From Polynucleobacter sp. AP-Titi-500A-B4 (GTDB lineage Bacteria; Pseudomonadota; Gammaproteobacteria; Burkholderiales; Burkholderiaceae): a DNA stretch of 64,000 nucleotides. Both the position numbers and the translations under genes were made by a program. The notes below the pieces were generated by a model. It was not told the DNA's origin. It saw only the letters and a list, made by a program, of their open reading frames with translations, and did no database searches. The stretch spans positions 248,001 to 312,000 of the forward strand of contig NZ_CP061311.1 of the NCBI RefSeq assembly GCF_018688095.1, written 5' to 3'. This document shows positions 9,527 through 18,139 of the stretch, piece by piece (position 1 is the first letter of the stretch; the number at the start of each line of letters is the position of its first letter).

Positions 9527-10462
9527 ATGAACAAAATTCTCATCACAGGTGGCGCCGGTTTCTTGGGTTCACACCTCACTGAAAAGCTCCTCAAAGAAGG
9601 AAATGATGTACTAGTGGTGGATAACTACTTCACTGGCTCCAAAGAGAATCTTGCACACTTATTGTCCAATCCTCGTTTAGAGCTCATGCGTCACGATGTG
9701 ACTTTCCCGCTCTATGTAGAAACAAATCAGATCTATAACTTAGCTTGCCCAGCCTCACCAGTGCACTATCAATACGATCCAGTGCAGACAACCAAGACGA
9801 GTGTGCATGGTGCAATCAATATGCTTGGCCTTGCTAAAAGAACTCGCGCACGTATCTTGCAAGCTTCAACTAGCGAGGTTTATGGTGACCCAGAGATCCA
9901 TCCTCAGCCCGAAGAATATTGGGGCAGGGTGAATCCCATTGGTATTCGTTCTTGCTACGACGAAGGTAAGCGCTGCGCTGAAACACTCTTTTTTGATTAC
10001 AACCGCCAACATAACTTAGATATCAAAGTTGTTCGCATCTTCAATACCTATGGCCCACGTATGCATCCCAATGATGGCCGTGTGGTGAGTAACTTCATCG
10101 TGCAAGCATTACAAGGTAAAGACATTACGATTTATGGTGATGGTCAACAAACCCGTAGCTTTTGTTATGTAGATGACCTGATTGATGCTATGGTCAGCAT
10201 GATGAATTCGGAACAAGGCTTTACTGGGCCGGTGAATATTGGTAACCCAGGTGAGTTCACGATGTTGCAGTTAGCGGAGACGGTTCTGAAGCTCTCAGGC
10301 AGTAAATCAAAGATTGTTTATCAACCACTGCCATCCGATGATCCTAAGCAACGTCAACCCAATATTGACTTAGCTAAAGCTAAGCTTGGTTGGCAGCCTA
10401 AGGCCCACCTTGAAGATGGCCTTAAAGAGACGATTGCTTACTTTAAAAAGGTTGTAGCCTAA
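9527..10462 (+). CDS. UDP-glucuronate decarboxylase (UDP-xylose synthase)
   Basis: Extended SDR of the UXS family, which oxidises and decarboxylates UDP-glucuronate to UDP-xylose. The ATG at 9527 places GGAGFLGSHL at the usual position; a start at 9461 would overlap the previous gene. Family marks are YNLACPASPVHYQYDP, STSEVYGDPEIHPQ and the SCYDEGKR dyad (Y-xxx-K), plus RIFNTYGPRMHPNDGRVVSNF. These separate UXS from generic NAD-dependent epimerases. At 311 residues it has no N-terminal membrane anchor. UDP-xylose could feed the surface glycans, although no xylosyltransferase was identified here. Confidence 0.9.
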   Translation: MNKILITGGAGFLGSHLTEKLLKEGNDVLVVDNYFTGSKENLAHLLSNPRLELMRHDVTFPLYVETNQIYNLACPASPVHYQYDPVQTTKTSVHGAINMLGLAKRTRARILQASTSEVYGDPEIHPQPEEYWGRVNPIGIRSCYDEGKRCAETLFFDYNRQHNLDIKVVRIFNTYGPRMHPNDGRVVSNFIVQALQGKDITIYGDGQQTRSFCYVDDLIDAMVSMMNSEQGFTGPVNIGNPGEFTMLQLAETVLKLSGSKSKIVYQPLPSDDPKQRQPNIDLAKAKLGWQPKAHLEDGLKETIAYFKKVVA

Positions 10463-10463
10463 G

Positions 10464-11279
10464 TTGGTAGACCAAGTAGGGAAAAAAGCAGAGAAGCGAT
10501 TTGAGCGTATTCGCTCATTTGTATTACGAGCTGGTAGAACTACGGCGGGGCAGCAGCGTGCAATAGATGATCTGGGCCCACGCTTTTTGATTCCCTATCA
10601 AGAAAAAACGCTTGATTTAGTTGATACGTTTGCAGGCTCTACCAAGCCTAAGATTCTGGAAATCGGCTTTGGTATGGGTGAGACCACCGCTCAGATTGCC
10701 GCCTTGCGCAGTGACGATGATTTTTTGGCAATTGAAGTGCATCCCCCAGGCGTGGGCGCGCTCCTCAAGTTGATTGGGGAAAATGAGCTTAGTAATTTGC
10801 GACTCATTCGCCATGATGCCGTTGAAGTTTTAGAAAATATGATTACCCAAAACTCTTTGGATGGCATCCATATTTACTTTGCAGATCCTTGGCACAAGAA
10901 GCGTCATCACAAACGTCGCCTGATACAGGCTGAATTTGTTAGGTTACTGGTAAGCCGTTTGAAGATTGGCGGATACCTGCATCTGGCAACCGATTGGCAT
11001 AACTATGCAGAACAGATGCTTTTGGTGCTGAATGCTGAGTTAAGCCTTCAAAATACTTCCAGACAGCTCATTAAGATCGAAACCTTTGGTGCAGAAGATA
11101 TTGCCAAACCAGATGAGTCTGGAAAAGAGTTGAATGAATTTAAGCCATCTACTTCACAACTCAGTGCAGAGCATTTGGGTTATGTTGATAGACCAAGCTA
11201 TCGCCCAGTCACAAAATTTGAAAACCGTGGCATCAAGCTAGGTCACGGAGTTTGGGATTTAGTCTATAAAAAGAAGTAG
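10464..11279 (+). CDS. trmB: tRNA (guanine-N7-)-methyltransferase
   Basis: TrmB methylates G46 in the tRNA variable loop using SAM. The SAM-binding EIGFGMGETTA and the family signature FADPWHKKRHHKRRL are both present, as is HLATDWHNYAEQML. The gene starts with TTG one base after the decarboxylase stop, and no better start was seen downstream before the conserved RIRSFVLRAGR. At 271 residues it is longer than E. coli TrmB (~239), owing to a basic N-terminus and an extra loop between residues ~205 and 235. Confidence 0.93.
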   Translation: MVDQVGKKAEKRFERIRSFVLRAGRTTAGQQRAIDDLGPRFLIPYQEKTLDLVDTFAGSTKPKILEIGFGMGETTAQIAALRSDDDFLAIEVHPPGVGALLKLIGENELSNLRLIRHDAVEVLENMITQNSLDGIHIYFADPWHKKRHHKRRLIQAEFVRLLVSRLKIGGYLHLATDWHNYAEQMLLVLNAELSLQNTSRQLIKIETFGAEDIAKPDESGKELNEFKPSTSQLSAEHLGYVDRPSYRPVTKFENRGIKLGHGVWDLVYKKK

Positions 11280-11301
11280 GCAAGACTTTGTGGCTCTGCG
11301 T

Positions 11302-12774
11302 TTATAAACCAACGCAGACGTATTTCATCTCGAGGTATTCGTCCATACCGTAGATGCTGCCCTCGCGACCAAGGCCAGATTGTTTCACTCCGCCAAAAGG
11401 GGCCACCTCATTAGAGATGAGACCAGTATTGACCCCGACCATGCCATATTCCAAAGCTTCTGCAACCTTCCAGATGCGACCAATGTCGCGGCTATAGAAA
11501 TAAGAAGCAAGACCAAATTGACTATTGTTTGCTAGCGCGATCACTTCTTCATCGGTTTCAAAAGGAATAATCGGTGCAACCGGGCCAAATGTTTCTTCAT
11601 GGGTAATCAGCATCTGATTGTTGACGTTGGATAGGATGGTGGGCTCATAGAAGTTTTTAGATGCAAAACTTTTCTTGCCCCCAGTAACCAGTTTGGCGCC
11701 TTTGCTAAGGGCATCAGCGACATGTTTCTCCACTTTTTCTAAGGCAGCAGCTTCAATTAGTGGGCCTTGAGTAATGCCTGGCTCCATGCCATTACCCACT
11801 TTAATTGTGGCGATAGCCTTGGCAAATTTTTCAACAAACTGATCTTGAACTTTTTTATGGACATAAAAGCGATTGGCGCAAACACAGGTCTGTCCAGAGT
11901 TGCGGAACTTGGACGAGATGGCGCCAATGACAGCAGCGTCAATATCGGCATCGTCAAACACAATAAATGGGGCATGACCTCCCAACTCTAGAGCAAGCTT
12001 CTTAACAGTTGGGGCACACTGTTCCATCAAAATACGTCCTACCTCAGTAGAGCCTGTGAACGAAAGGTGACGAACCGTTGGTGAGGCGCATAGTGTTTTT
12101 CCAATCACAATGGATTGATTTGCATCAGCAGTAACAATATTAATAACCCCGTCAGGAATTCCGGCGCGTATTGCAAGTTCTGCTAGAGCTAATGCGGAAA
12201 GGGGTGTGAGCTCTGCTGGTTTGATCACAATCGTGCAACCTGCAGCCAGTGCGGGTGCAATTTTGCGTGTAATCATGGCAATCGGAAAGTTCCATGGGGT
12301 AATGGCAACACAAACGCCGATCGGCTGTTTGAGTACCATCATGCGCTTATCGCCCCAAGTGGTTGTTGGAATTGAGCCAGCAACGCGTTTTGCTTCTTCG
12401 GCAAACCACTCGACAAAAGATGCGCCATAGGCAACTTCACCCGATGCTTCTGCTAAAGGTTTGCCTTGCTCTAATGTCATGAGGGTGGCGAGATCTTGCG
12501 TGTTTTCAATAATGAGATCAAACCACTTGCGCATGATTTGGGCACGTTCTTTACCTATTTTGTTGCGCCAGGCAGGGAGCGCTTCCTCAGCCGCCTTGAT
12601 AGCGAGTTCTGCATCTTTGCTACTAAGGTTGCTCACCGATGCAATTACTTCGTCAGTAGCTGGATTAGTGACGTCAAAGGTAGTTTGAGAGCCAACCCAT
12701 TTACCGTTGATAAAAGCGTGCTCTTTGAGGAGGCTTGGATCTTTTAGAAGGCTACGAATATCAATTTTTTGCAT
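11302..12774 (-). CDS. gabD: Succinate-semialdehyde dehydrogenase (NADP+)
   Basis: Aldehyde dehydrogenase of the GabD type, oxidising succinate semialdehyde to succinate in GABA and related catabolism. The 490 residues match the family length. Visible are the cofactor-binding FTGSTEVGRILM, the catalytic Glu in LELGGHAPFIVFDDADID, and the catalytic Cys in NSGQTCVCANRFYVH. The C-terminal PFGGVKQSGLGREGS is typical of GabD. It is transcribed alone; no gabT is adjacent, so the source of its substrate is not shown here. Other short aliphatic aldehydes are possible substrates. Confidence 0.9.
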   Translation of the reverse strand: MQKIDIRSLLKDPSLLKEHAFINGKWVGSQTTFDVTNPATDEVIASVSNLSSKDAELAIKAAEEALPAWRNKIGKERAQIMRKWFDLIIENTQDLATLMTLEQGKPLAEASGEVAYGASFVEWFAEEAKRVAGSIPTTTWGDKRMMVLKQPIGVCVAITPWNFPIAMITRKIAPALAAGCTIVIKPAELTPLSALALAELAIRAGIPDGVINIVTADANQSIVIGKTLCASPTVRHLSFTGSTEVGRILMEQCAPTVKKLALELGGHAPFIVFDDADIDAAVIGAISSKFRNSGQTCVCANRFYVHKKVQDQFVEKFAKAIATIKVGNGMEPGITQGPLIEAAALEKVEKHVADALSKGAKLVTGGKKSFASKNFYEPTILSNVNNQMLITHEETFGPVAPIIPFETDEEVIALANNSQFGLASYFYSRDIGRIWKVAEALEYGMVGVNTGLISNEVAPFGGVKQSGLGREGSIYGMDEYLEMKYVCVGL

Positions 12775-12831
12775 GATGCGCTTTTTCCGATCAGAGGGGT
12801 ATGCAGTACTGAATGATTTTATCCCTAGAAA

Positions 12832-12865
12832 GAAAAAAGCCCCACAAGCTTTTACTCGTGGGGCT
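12832..12865 (-). terminator. Rho-independent terminator after nusB
   Basis: On the minus strand an 8-bp perfect stem, AGCCCCAC with GTGGGGCT, encloses a 12-base loop and is followed by GCTTTTTTC. It lies 21 bases past the nusB stop, so it should end the ribBX-ribH-nusB transcript before gabD. Confidence 0.85.
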
Positions 12866-12886
12866 AATATCGCTAAATGAAGTGGC

Positions 12887-13408
12887 CTAGCCTGCTTGTG
12901 TTTCGACAGTACGTAGTGTTTGGGCTAAAAGATCAAGAACGCCATTGACGTATTTATGGCCATCAGTGCCACCAAATGTTTTGGCGAGCTCAACCGCCTC
13001 ATTAATAGCCACCTTATAAGGTACAGACAGGTCAGCAGCCAACTCATAAGTACCGATTAAGAGAGCAGCATGCTCTACCGGAGAGAGTTCATTAATCGGG
13101 CGGTCTAATGCAGGGGTAATAATGGCCTCTAGTTCGTCGGTACGATCTAATACGCCTTGAAAAATACCATTAAATAGCTCGAGTTGGCAGCGCTTGAAAG
13201 CAGGGTCTTCCGCCAGCTGTTTAGCGATAGCTGCACTATTGGGAAGGCTGCCAGCACGACGCACAACTAAGCTTTGATACACGCCTTGAAGTGCATATTC
13301 GCGCGCGCGACGACGTGGCGTCAGAGAGCGCTTTGGTGTGGCTGACTTGGAGTCAGAATTATCCTTGCCAGGCTGTCCTTGGGAGGGGTTTAGAGTAGAT
13401 TTGCTCAT
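12887..13408 (-). CDS. nusB: Transcription antitermination factor NusB
   Basis: NusB binds boxA RNA with S10 (NusE) to prevent premature termination in rRNA operons. The all-helical core starts at RRRAREYALQGVYQSLV and ends with PYKVAINEAVELAKTFGG and KYVNGVLDLLAQTLR, both conserved. The ATG at 13408 is preceded by GAAGAG and gives 173 residues; a GTG at 13420 overlapping the ribH stop would add four. An N-terminal tail of ~33 Ser/Lys/Pro-rich residues extends beyond the E. coli protein. It follows ribH directly, a widespread bacterial arrangement. Confidence 0.94.
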   Translation of the reverse strand: MSKSTLNPSQGQPGKDNSDSKSATPKRSLTPRRRAREYALQGVYQSLVVRRAGSLPNSAAIAKQLAEDPAFKRCQLELFNGIFQGVLDRTDELEAIITPALDRPINELSPVEHAALLIGTYELAADLSVPYKVAINEAVELAKTFGGTDGHKYVNGVLDLLAQTLRTVETQAG

Positions 13409-13416
13409 ATCAATGA

Positions 13417-13929
13417 TCACTCTTCGCCGTTCTTCATTTCAAAATCAATGTCAGGAGTCAGTGCTAAAGCGAGATTGGCCATTTCTACAACCGCTTTAGC
13501 GCAATCAGCACCCTTCACATTCACGCGCACTTGAGCTTGCTCATCGGTATCGCAGGTAAGCACTCCATTGGCAATAGGGAGGCCAGAATCAATCGAGATG
13601 CGCGTAATGCCTGAGGCTGATTCGTTGGACACCAGCTCAAAGTGATAGGTCTCGCCACGGATGACTGCACCTAAGGCTACCAGCCCATCAAACTCACCAG
13701 TTTCAGTGAGCTTTTGTAGAGCGAATGGAATTTCTAATGCACCAGGAACAGTCACTAGCTTGATATCGGATTGGGATACGCCCAAAGCAATTAATTCATT
13801 GATACAAGCATTTGTGAGTGCTAGACAATGATCTTCATTGAAGCGCGCCTGCACGATACCGATGCGCAAATCTTGGCCATTGAGGTCTGCTTCTAATACA
13901 CCTACAAAGTCGTTATTCGAATCGGTCAT
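13417..13929 (-). CDS. ribH: 6,7-dimethyl-8-ribityllumazine synthase
   Basis: RibH condenses 5-amino-6-ribitylamino-uracil with dihydroxybutanone phosphate, the penultimate step to riboflavin, as a large capsid-like oligomer. The 170-residue protein shows GIVQARFN at the substrate site, VPGALEIPFALQKL, and GAVIRGETYHFELVSNE with the catalytic His. The N-terminal ~15 residues are acidic and variable. It lies 27 bases downstream of ribBX and supplies the acceptor for the RibBX product. Confidence 0.96.
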   Translation of the reverse strand: MTDSNNDFVGVLEADLNGQDLRIGIVQARFNEDHCLALTNACINELIALGVSQSDIKLVTVPGALEIPFALQKLTETGEFDGLVALGAVIRGETYHFELVSNESASGITRISIDSGLPIANGVLTCDTDEQAQVRVNVKGADCAKAVVEMANLALALTPDIDFEMKNGEE

Positions 13930-13956
13930 GATGAGTTTCTAGTGGATTAAAAGGTA

Positions 13957-15090
13957 TTACTTGGGCTGATAAGGAGTGTAGCCAGTCACTTCAAGCTTGT
14001 AACCGGAAAGATTGGGTACTGGGCTTGGATTGGCTAATAAGCGCATCTTGCCTACACCTATGTCTTTGAGAATCTGTGCACCGATGCCGTAACTGCGGAA
14101 ATCGGTTTTACGAGCGAGGGGTTTTTTGATCTCATCTTTTGATTGATTCAGTTTTTGGAATTGCGCTAACCAGTCTTCGTCATTAGGCGCTGCAATACCA
14201 GAAGCATTCAGCAGAACCGCAACTCCAGCTGGTGCCGAGGCTAGCTGTTGTAAGGCTTGTGCCAGTGGCCAGGAGTGGGTGCTGATATTGGAGTCTAAAA
14301 AGTCTAAAACAGTAACAGGCTCATGAACACGTACTACGGTTTCTTGCGCTTCAGAAGGCTTGCCATGAACGAGCGCAATGTGAATGCAAGAGCTTGGGGT
14401 ATCGCGATAAATGATGCCATCAAATTTTCCCCATGGCGTGACAAATTCACGAACGCCTTCGCGCACCACAATACTTTCATGTTGGCTACGATATTTAATG
14501 AGATCGGCAATGCTACCAATCTTGAGTTGATGTTCTTTTGCAAACTCAAGTAAGTCTGGTAAACGCGCCATACTGCCATCATCTTTCATGATTTCACAAA
14601 TCACAGATGTTGGAGAACAGCCTGCCATTGCAGCAAGATCACATCCTGCTTCGGTATGGCCAGAACGAATCAGTACGCCGCCAGGTTGTGCCATCAAAGG
14701 GAAGATATGTCCGGGTTGAACTAAATCGCTTGGTTTAGCATGAGGCGCTACAGCAGTCTTAATAGTAAGTGCGCGATCTGCTGCGGAGATACCAGTAGTG
14801 ACACCACTGGCGGCTTCAATCGATACTGTGAAATTGGTCCCCATCGAGGTACCGTTATCACGGACCATCAACGGTAAATTGAGTTGCTGACAACGCTCAC
14901 GAGTGAGGGTGAGGCAAATCAAGCCGCGACCATGTTTGGCCATGAAATTGACGGCCTCAGCGCTAACGTGATCGGCAGCCAAGACTAAATCACCTTCATT
15001 TTCGCGATCTTCTTCATCGACCAGAATGACCATCCGGCCAGCACTGAGCTCGGCGATGATGTCTTCTGTGGAGGCAAGGGTATTTGGCAT
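13957..15090 (-). CDS. ribB: 3,4-dihydroxy-2-butanone-4-phosphate synthase fused to a degenerate GTP cyclohydrolase II domain
   Basis: Residues ~1-200 form a complete DHBP synthase with VDEEDRENEGDLVLAA at the N-terminus, MAKHGRGLICLTL, and the GHTEAGCDLAAMAG signature. This domain turns ribulose-5-phosphate into the four-carbon unit for riboflavin. Residues ~205-377 align in outline with GTP cyclohydrolase II, but the zinc site (C-x10-CxC with RCDCG) and the RQEGRGIGL motif are absent. This half therefore cannot have normal RibA activity; such proteins are sometimes called RibBX. A true ribA should exist elsewhere in the genome. It is first in the ribBX-ribH-nusB operon. Confidence 0.92.
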   Translation of the reverse strand: MPNTLASTEDIIAELSAGRMVILVDEEDRENEGDLVLAADHVSAEAVNFMAKHGRGLICLTLTRERCQQLNLPLMVRDNGTSMGTNFTVSIEAASGVTTGISAADRALTIKTAVAPHAKPSDLVQPGHIFPLMAQPGGVLIRSGHTEAGCDLAAMAGCSPTSVICEIMKDDGSMARLPDLLEFAKEHQLKIGSIADLIKYRSQHESIVVREGVREFVTPWGKFDGIIYRDTPSSCIHIALVHGKPSEAQETVVRVHEPVTVLDFLDSNISTHSWPLAQALQQLASAPAGVAVLLNASGIAAPNDEDWLAQFQKLNQSKDEIKKPLARKTDFRSYGIGAQILKDIGVGKMRLLANPSPVPNLSGYKLEVTGYTPYQPK

Positions 15091-15213
15091 AGCCCTCTAT
15101 TTTAAGCCGAGCAGGCGATTGTCGTTAGCCTCCCACAGGAATCTTTTAGATTTCAGACAGCAAGAGCCTCTGAAGCCTGTTTTAGTGCCTAACGAAGCCC
15201 TAGAAAATGTCGT

Positions 15214-15552
15214 ATGCGCCTGATCTCCCCGGATACCCAGAATGGATTCATCTTGCTAGAGGTTTTGGTGGCAATGGGGCTCATTTTAGGGGTTTGGATG
15301 ACTTCGATAGGCGCTTATCAAGGTTTAGCTCTGCGCTTGGCTCAGCAAGAAAGTAAACGGTTCCAACTTAGGCAGGCTTTTGACATCTATGAACTTGCAG
15401 AGCAAGTTAGAGCCAATAAAAATCAAACCAATCTTCCCAACGTCTCCAGCATCTCCAATGTTTCTTCTAAGGGCATAAAGAATGAATCTTCTCGAGTGTC
15501 TAGTCGGAATCGCTCTGTGCATCCTGTTACTAAATCCACTTTTAAAAACTAG
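15214..15552 (+). CDS. Short PilV-like minor type IV prepilin
   Basis: A 112-residue protein with a clear class III signal: an 11-residue leader ending in Gly, then FILLEVLVAMGLILGVW with Glu at +5. The QAFDIYELAEQVRANK segment corresponds to the 'DMADRIRAN' region of PilV proteins. PilV proteins are usually clearly longer (about 150-200 residues), and the last ~25 residues here are Ser/Arg/Lys-rich and overlap the next gene by 71 bases. The C-terminal globular domain is therefore probably missing or much reduced. It begins a run of four pilin-like genes. The family call is good; function as an intact minor pilin is uncertain. Confidence 0.68.
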   Translation: MRLISPDTQNGFILLEVLVAMGLILGVWMTSIGAYQGLALRLAQQESKRFQLRQAFDIYELAEQVRANKNQTNLPNVSSISNVSSKGIKNESSRVSSRNRSVHPVTKSTFKN

Positions 15553-16114
15553 TGCCGACTTATTAGTCAAGCAAATTGAATATGAAAAATCTCAAGCTCT
15601 AGCATCGGAAGCAGAGCGCGCGCTAGAGTTGATAGGTCGATCGATTCGCATGGCAGGTTATCAAAATATGAAATCTAAGCAACAAAGAAATAACGGAAAA
15701 AATAATGCTCTAGCACTTGAAGTGCAGAAAGGAATTGGATACCAGAGATCGGATTACTTAACTACGAGACATGAACTATCGGATGGCGTCGATTTTGATT
15801 GCATTGGAAATAGATTAACAAGTGATCGCCTAAAAAATAATCTAGCGCTTCAAGGTTTTTTCGTCGATAAACAAGCTGGCTTTCCAAAAGGGGTAAAGGT
15901 GAATGGGGGCTCATTGATGTGCCAGTCCTTAGATCGTCAAGGACGCATACAAAATACGACCTTAGCAAATGGCGTCAATGCTTTTATCGTTGATGAGCTA
16001 AAAAGCCAATCAGTAGAGGGACAGAAAGCCTTTAGAGTCAGGCTTGAAATGACGGATGGTGCCTTGATTCAGAGAGATTTCGAGCGCACTTTCACCACAA
16101 GAAATCTGCCATGA
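15482..16114 (+). CDS. PilW-like minor pilin without a leader peptide
   Basis: A 210-residue protein that starts LLECLVGIALCILLLNPLL, placing Glu at position 5 as in a mature pilin. There is no leader or Gly before it: an in-frame TAA lies two codons upstream at 15476-15478. An AAGGG sequence 9 bases before the ATG supports this start. SIRMAGYQNM followed by a longer C-terminal part is typical of PilW, which helps prime pilus assembly. It overlaps pilV by 71 bases and the next gene by 4 (ATGA). Assignment is by N-terminus, size and position. Confidence 0.7.
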   Translation: MNLLECLVGIALCILLLNPLLKTSADLLVKQIEYEKSQALASEAERALELIGRSIRMAGYQNMKSKQQRNNGKNNALALEVQKGIGYQRSDYLTTRHELSDGVDFDCIGNRLTSDRLKNNLALQGFFVDKQAGFPKGVKVNGGSLMCQSLDRQGRIQNTTLANGVNAFIVDELKSQSVEGQKAFRVRLEMTDGALIQRDFERTFTTRNLP

Positions 16115-16440
16115 TTTTAGTTTGGGCGATTTCATTAATATTGTTGTGTTCATCCTTGATTGTGTCTTTAGAGCGATTAACGGCGATGCGATTGATTGAG
16201 GTGAAATCAATTGAATTTTCTCAAGAAAGATTTATGGCTGCAGAAAAATCAGTTCTTCAATGTGAAAGCAATATCACGAACTTATCTGCCTTAACCGAAC
16301 ATCCTTGTTTTATTCAGCCCGCAGGCAAGAATCAATGGTTAATTTCCAGCAAAGAAAAGCCTGCTATTCAAGTGCATGTCTTGGTCGATGAAAAATCTGG
16401 TGCTGTGACTCGCCTCAATTGGCGTCAAGCATTTGAATAA
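16111..16440 (+). CDS. PilX-like minor pilin-associated protein
   Basis: A short 109-residue protein with one N-terminal membrane helix (ILVWAISLILLCSSLIVSL), then SQERFMAAEKSVLQCE, which resembles the 'AFQAAEAAL' stretch of PilX proteins. Two later Cys residues could form a disulfide outside the membrane. The ATG overlaps the pilW stop (ATGA) and the 3' end overlaps fimT by 8 bases, so the four genes are tightly coupled. The identification rests mainly on position and the helix plus AAE motif. Confidence 0.6.
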   Translation: MILVWAISLILLCSSLIVSLERLTAMRLIEVKSIEFSQERFMAAEKSVLQCESNITNLSALTEHPCFIQPAGKNQWLISSKEKPAIQVHVLVDEKSGAVTRLNWRQAFE

Positions 16441-16987
16441 ATACCACCATGAATCAGGCGCCAGTTTGCTAGAGATGATGGCAGTGATTTTAATCATTGC
16501 CATCACAGCAACAATCTCGATGCCGCTATTGCAAGAGAAGATCGCTGCCCGAGAAATTGACTCTATTGCCAGAAGGTTCATTGCGCATGCCCACTTTGCT
16601 CGTCAACAGGCATTGCACCTTGGTGAGTCTGTGAGGTTGGCGCCAAGATTGGATGGTCAATGGGATAGTGGTTGGACTTTAACAAGTGGATGCATGGGGA
16701 AAAAAATCCGAACAGATTGCATCGCCAAAGTGTGGTTTTCTCAAGAAGAGACACCCCCCATTTTCTTTAAGGGCGCAGGCAAGCACTTTATTGATCCACA
16801 TACAGGTAAAGCGAGCCTTCTTTTTAATGCTGCTGGGGCTGCTAAAACAGCCCAAGGGGGATTTGTGGCCAATCGTCTGATCTTGGGCCACAAAAGGGTT
16901 CCAAGCTTAGAGCGCCAACTGATATTGGGTAGTGGTGGGCGTTGGCGTATCTGCGACCCTTCTCAGGATGCAAAGCATTGCCATTGA
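16433..16987 (+). CDS. FimT/GspH-family pseudopilin
   Basis: A 184-residue minor pilin of the FimT/GspH family. The prepilin site is ESG followed by ASLLEMMAVILIIAITA, with Glu at +5 and a long hydrophobic helix, and FIAHAHFARQQALHLGESVRL matches the FimT helix-turn region. Start is TTG at 16433, overlapping the PilX-like gene by 8 bases. A Cys pair (SGCMGKKIRTDC) and a C-terminal Cys-rich tail may form disulfides. FimT-type pilins can take part in DNA uptake, but that is family knowledge and nothing here proves it. Confidence 0.8.
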   Translation: MNKYHHESGASLLEMMAVILIIAITATISMPLLQEKIAAREIDSIARRFIAHAHFARQQALHLGESVRLAPRLDGQWDSGWTLTSGCMGKKIRTDCIAKVWFSQEETPPIFFKGAGKHFIDPHTGKASLLFNAAGAAKTAQGGFVANRLILGHKRVPSLERQLILGSGGRWRICDPSQDAKHCH

Positions 16988-17003
16988 ATGGTTTAATAGA
17001 TGC

Positions 17004-18119
17004 ATGTACACCGCTGTTGATCACCAATGGATGGGCGAGGCATTAGCCGAGGCTCAAAAAGCACTTTATTTGGCTAACCCCAACCCTAGGGTAGGCTGCG
17101 TCATCGTTAAAGATGGGCAAGTTATTGGGCGTGGATTTACTCAGCGTGTTGGCGGTCCGCACGCTGAGATTCAAGCGCTTGCAGATGCAAAATCAAATGG
17201 ACAAGATCCGGCTGGCTCAACTATCTACGTCACATTAGAGCCATGTAGTCATACTGGCCGAACGCCGCCATGTGTTGATGCCTTGATTGCTGCAAAGCCT
17301 GCCAAAGTCATTGCTGCAATGGGCGACCCTAACCCCCTCGTCTCAGGAAATGGTTTGGAGAAATTAAAAGCTGCTGGTATCGAAGTGCAGTGTGGCCTGA
17401 TGGAATCAGACGCCCAAACTTTAAACCGTGGATTTATTTCCAGAATGACTCGTGGTCTGCCATGGGTGCGCTTGAAGATTGCCGCAAGTCTTGATGGAAG
17501 AACCGCCTTGCCCAATGGCGAGAGTCAATGGATAACGGGATCACTTGCCAGGGCTGATGGACATCACTGGAGAGCACAAGCTTGTGCAATTGTGACTGGA
17601 GTAGGCACTGTTAAAGAAGATGATCCCTCTTTGAATGTGCGAGAAGTTCAAACGCAACGTCAACCATGGCGAATTATTGTGGACTCTAAATTAGAGACGC
17701 CACTAGCTGCCAAGATTCTGAATCACGTAGATCCATCTGGCGTCATGATTGTTTGTGCAAATTTGAATAGTTCAGAAAGCCAAGAGAAAGCTAGGGCATA
17801 TGAGGCAAGGGGCATTGAAGTCATTGCCATGGCAAATGAATTTGGGAAAGTAGATTTACCCAAACTCTTTGCTTATCTTGCCCAAGAGCGTGAAATGAAT
17901 GAAATTCATGTGGAATCTGGTTTTAAGCTCAACGGCTCGATGCTTAGGGAGGGTTGCGTGGATGAGCTCTTGCTGTACTACGCACCATTCTTCCTGGGGG
18001 AAGGTATTGGCATGGCAAATCTTCCGGCATTACCGTCCCTAAAGTCGCGCCAAGACTGGAAAATCATTGAGCAGGGCTTAATTGGTGAGGATTTTAGGCT
18101 CAGATTAATCAAGTCTTAG
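17004..18119 (+). CDS. ribD: Riboflavin biosynthesis deaminase/reductase
   Basis: RibD carries out two steps: deamination of the pyrimidine and reduction of its ribosyl side chain. The N-terminal deaminase holds NPNPRVGCVIVKDG, HAEIQAL and EPCSHTGRTPPC, the zinc ligands of the cytidine-deaminase fold. The C-terminal reductase (from ~residue 145) has RLKIAASLDGRTALPNGESQWITG. The ATG at 17004 gives 371 residues, close to the usual ~367; in-frame starts at 16932 and 16968 lie inside fimT. The gene follows the pilin set by 16 bases and precedes ribE by 20. Confidence 0.95.
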   Translation: MYTAVDHQWMGEALAEAQKALYLANPNPRVGCVIVKDGQVIGRGFTQRVGGPHAEIQALADAKSNGQDPAGSTIYVTLEPCSHTGRTPPCVDALIAAKPAKVIAAMGDPNPLVSGNGLEKLKAAGIEVQCGLMESDAQTLNRGFISRMTRGLPWVRLKIAASLDGRTALPNGESQWITGSLARADGHHWRAQACAIVTGVGTVKEDDPSLNVREVQTQRQPWRIIVDSKLETPLAAKILNHVDPSGVMIVCANLNSSESQEKARAYEARGIEVIAMANEFGKVDLPKLFAYLAQEREMNEIHVESGFKLNGSMLREGCVDELLLYYAPFFLGEGIGMANLPALPSLKSRQDWKIIEQGLIGEDFRLRLIKS

Positions 18120-18139
18120 ATACGAACTAAAATCATCCT

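Noticed and set aside
15091..15213. Possible FMN riboswitch before ribBX or the pilin-ribD block
   Set aside because: No match to the conserved RFN elements (GGGGTGAAAGTCCC-type or AGCCCGCGAGC-type segments) in either direction, and the gap is only 123 bases.
16932..17003. Longer RibD N-terminus from GTG at 16932 or ATG at 16968
   Set aside because: It would overlap fimT and add residues with no family match; 17004 gives the normal length.
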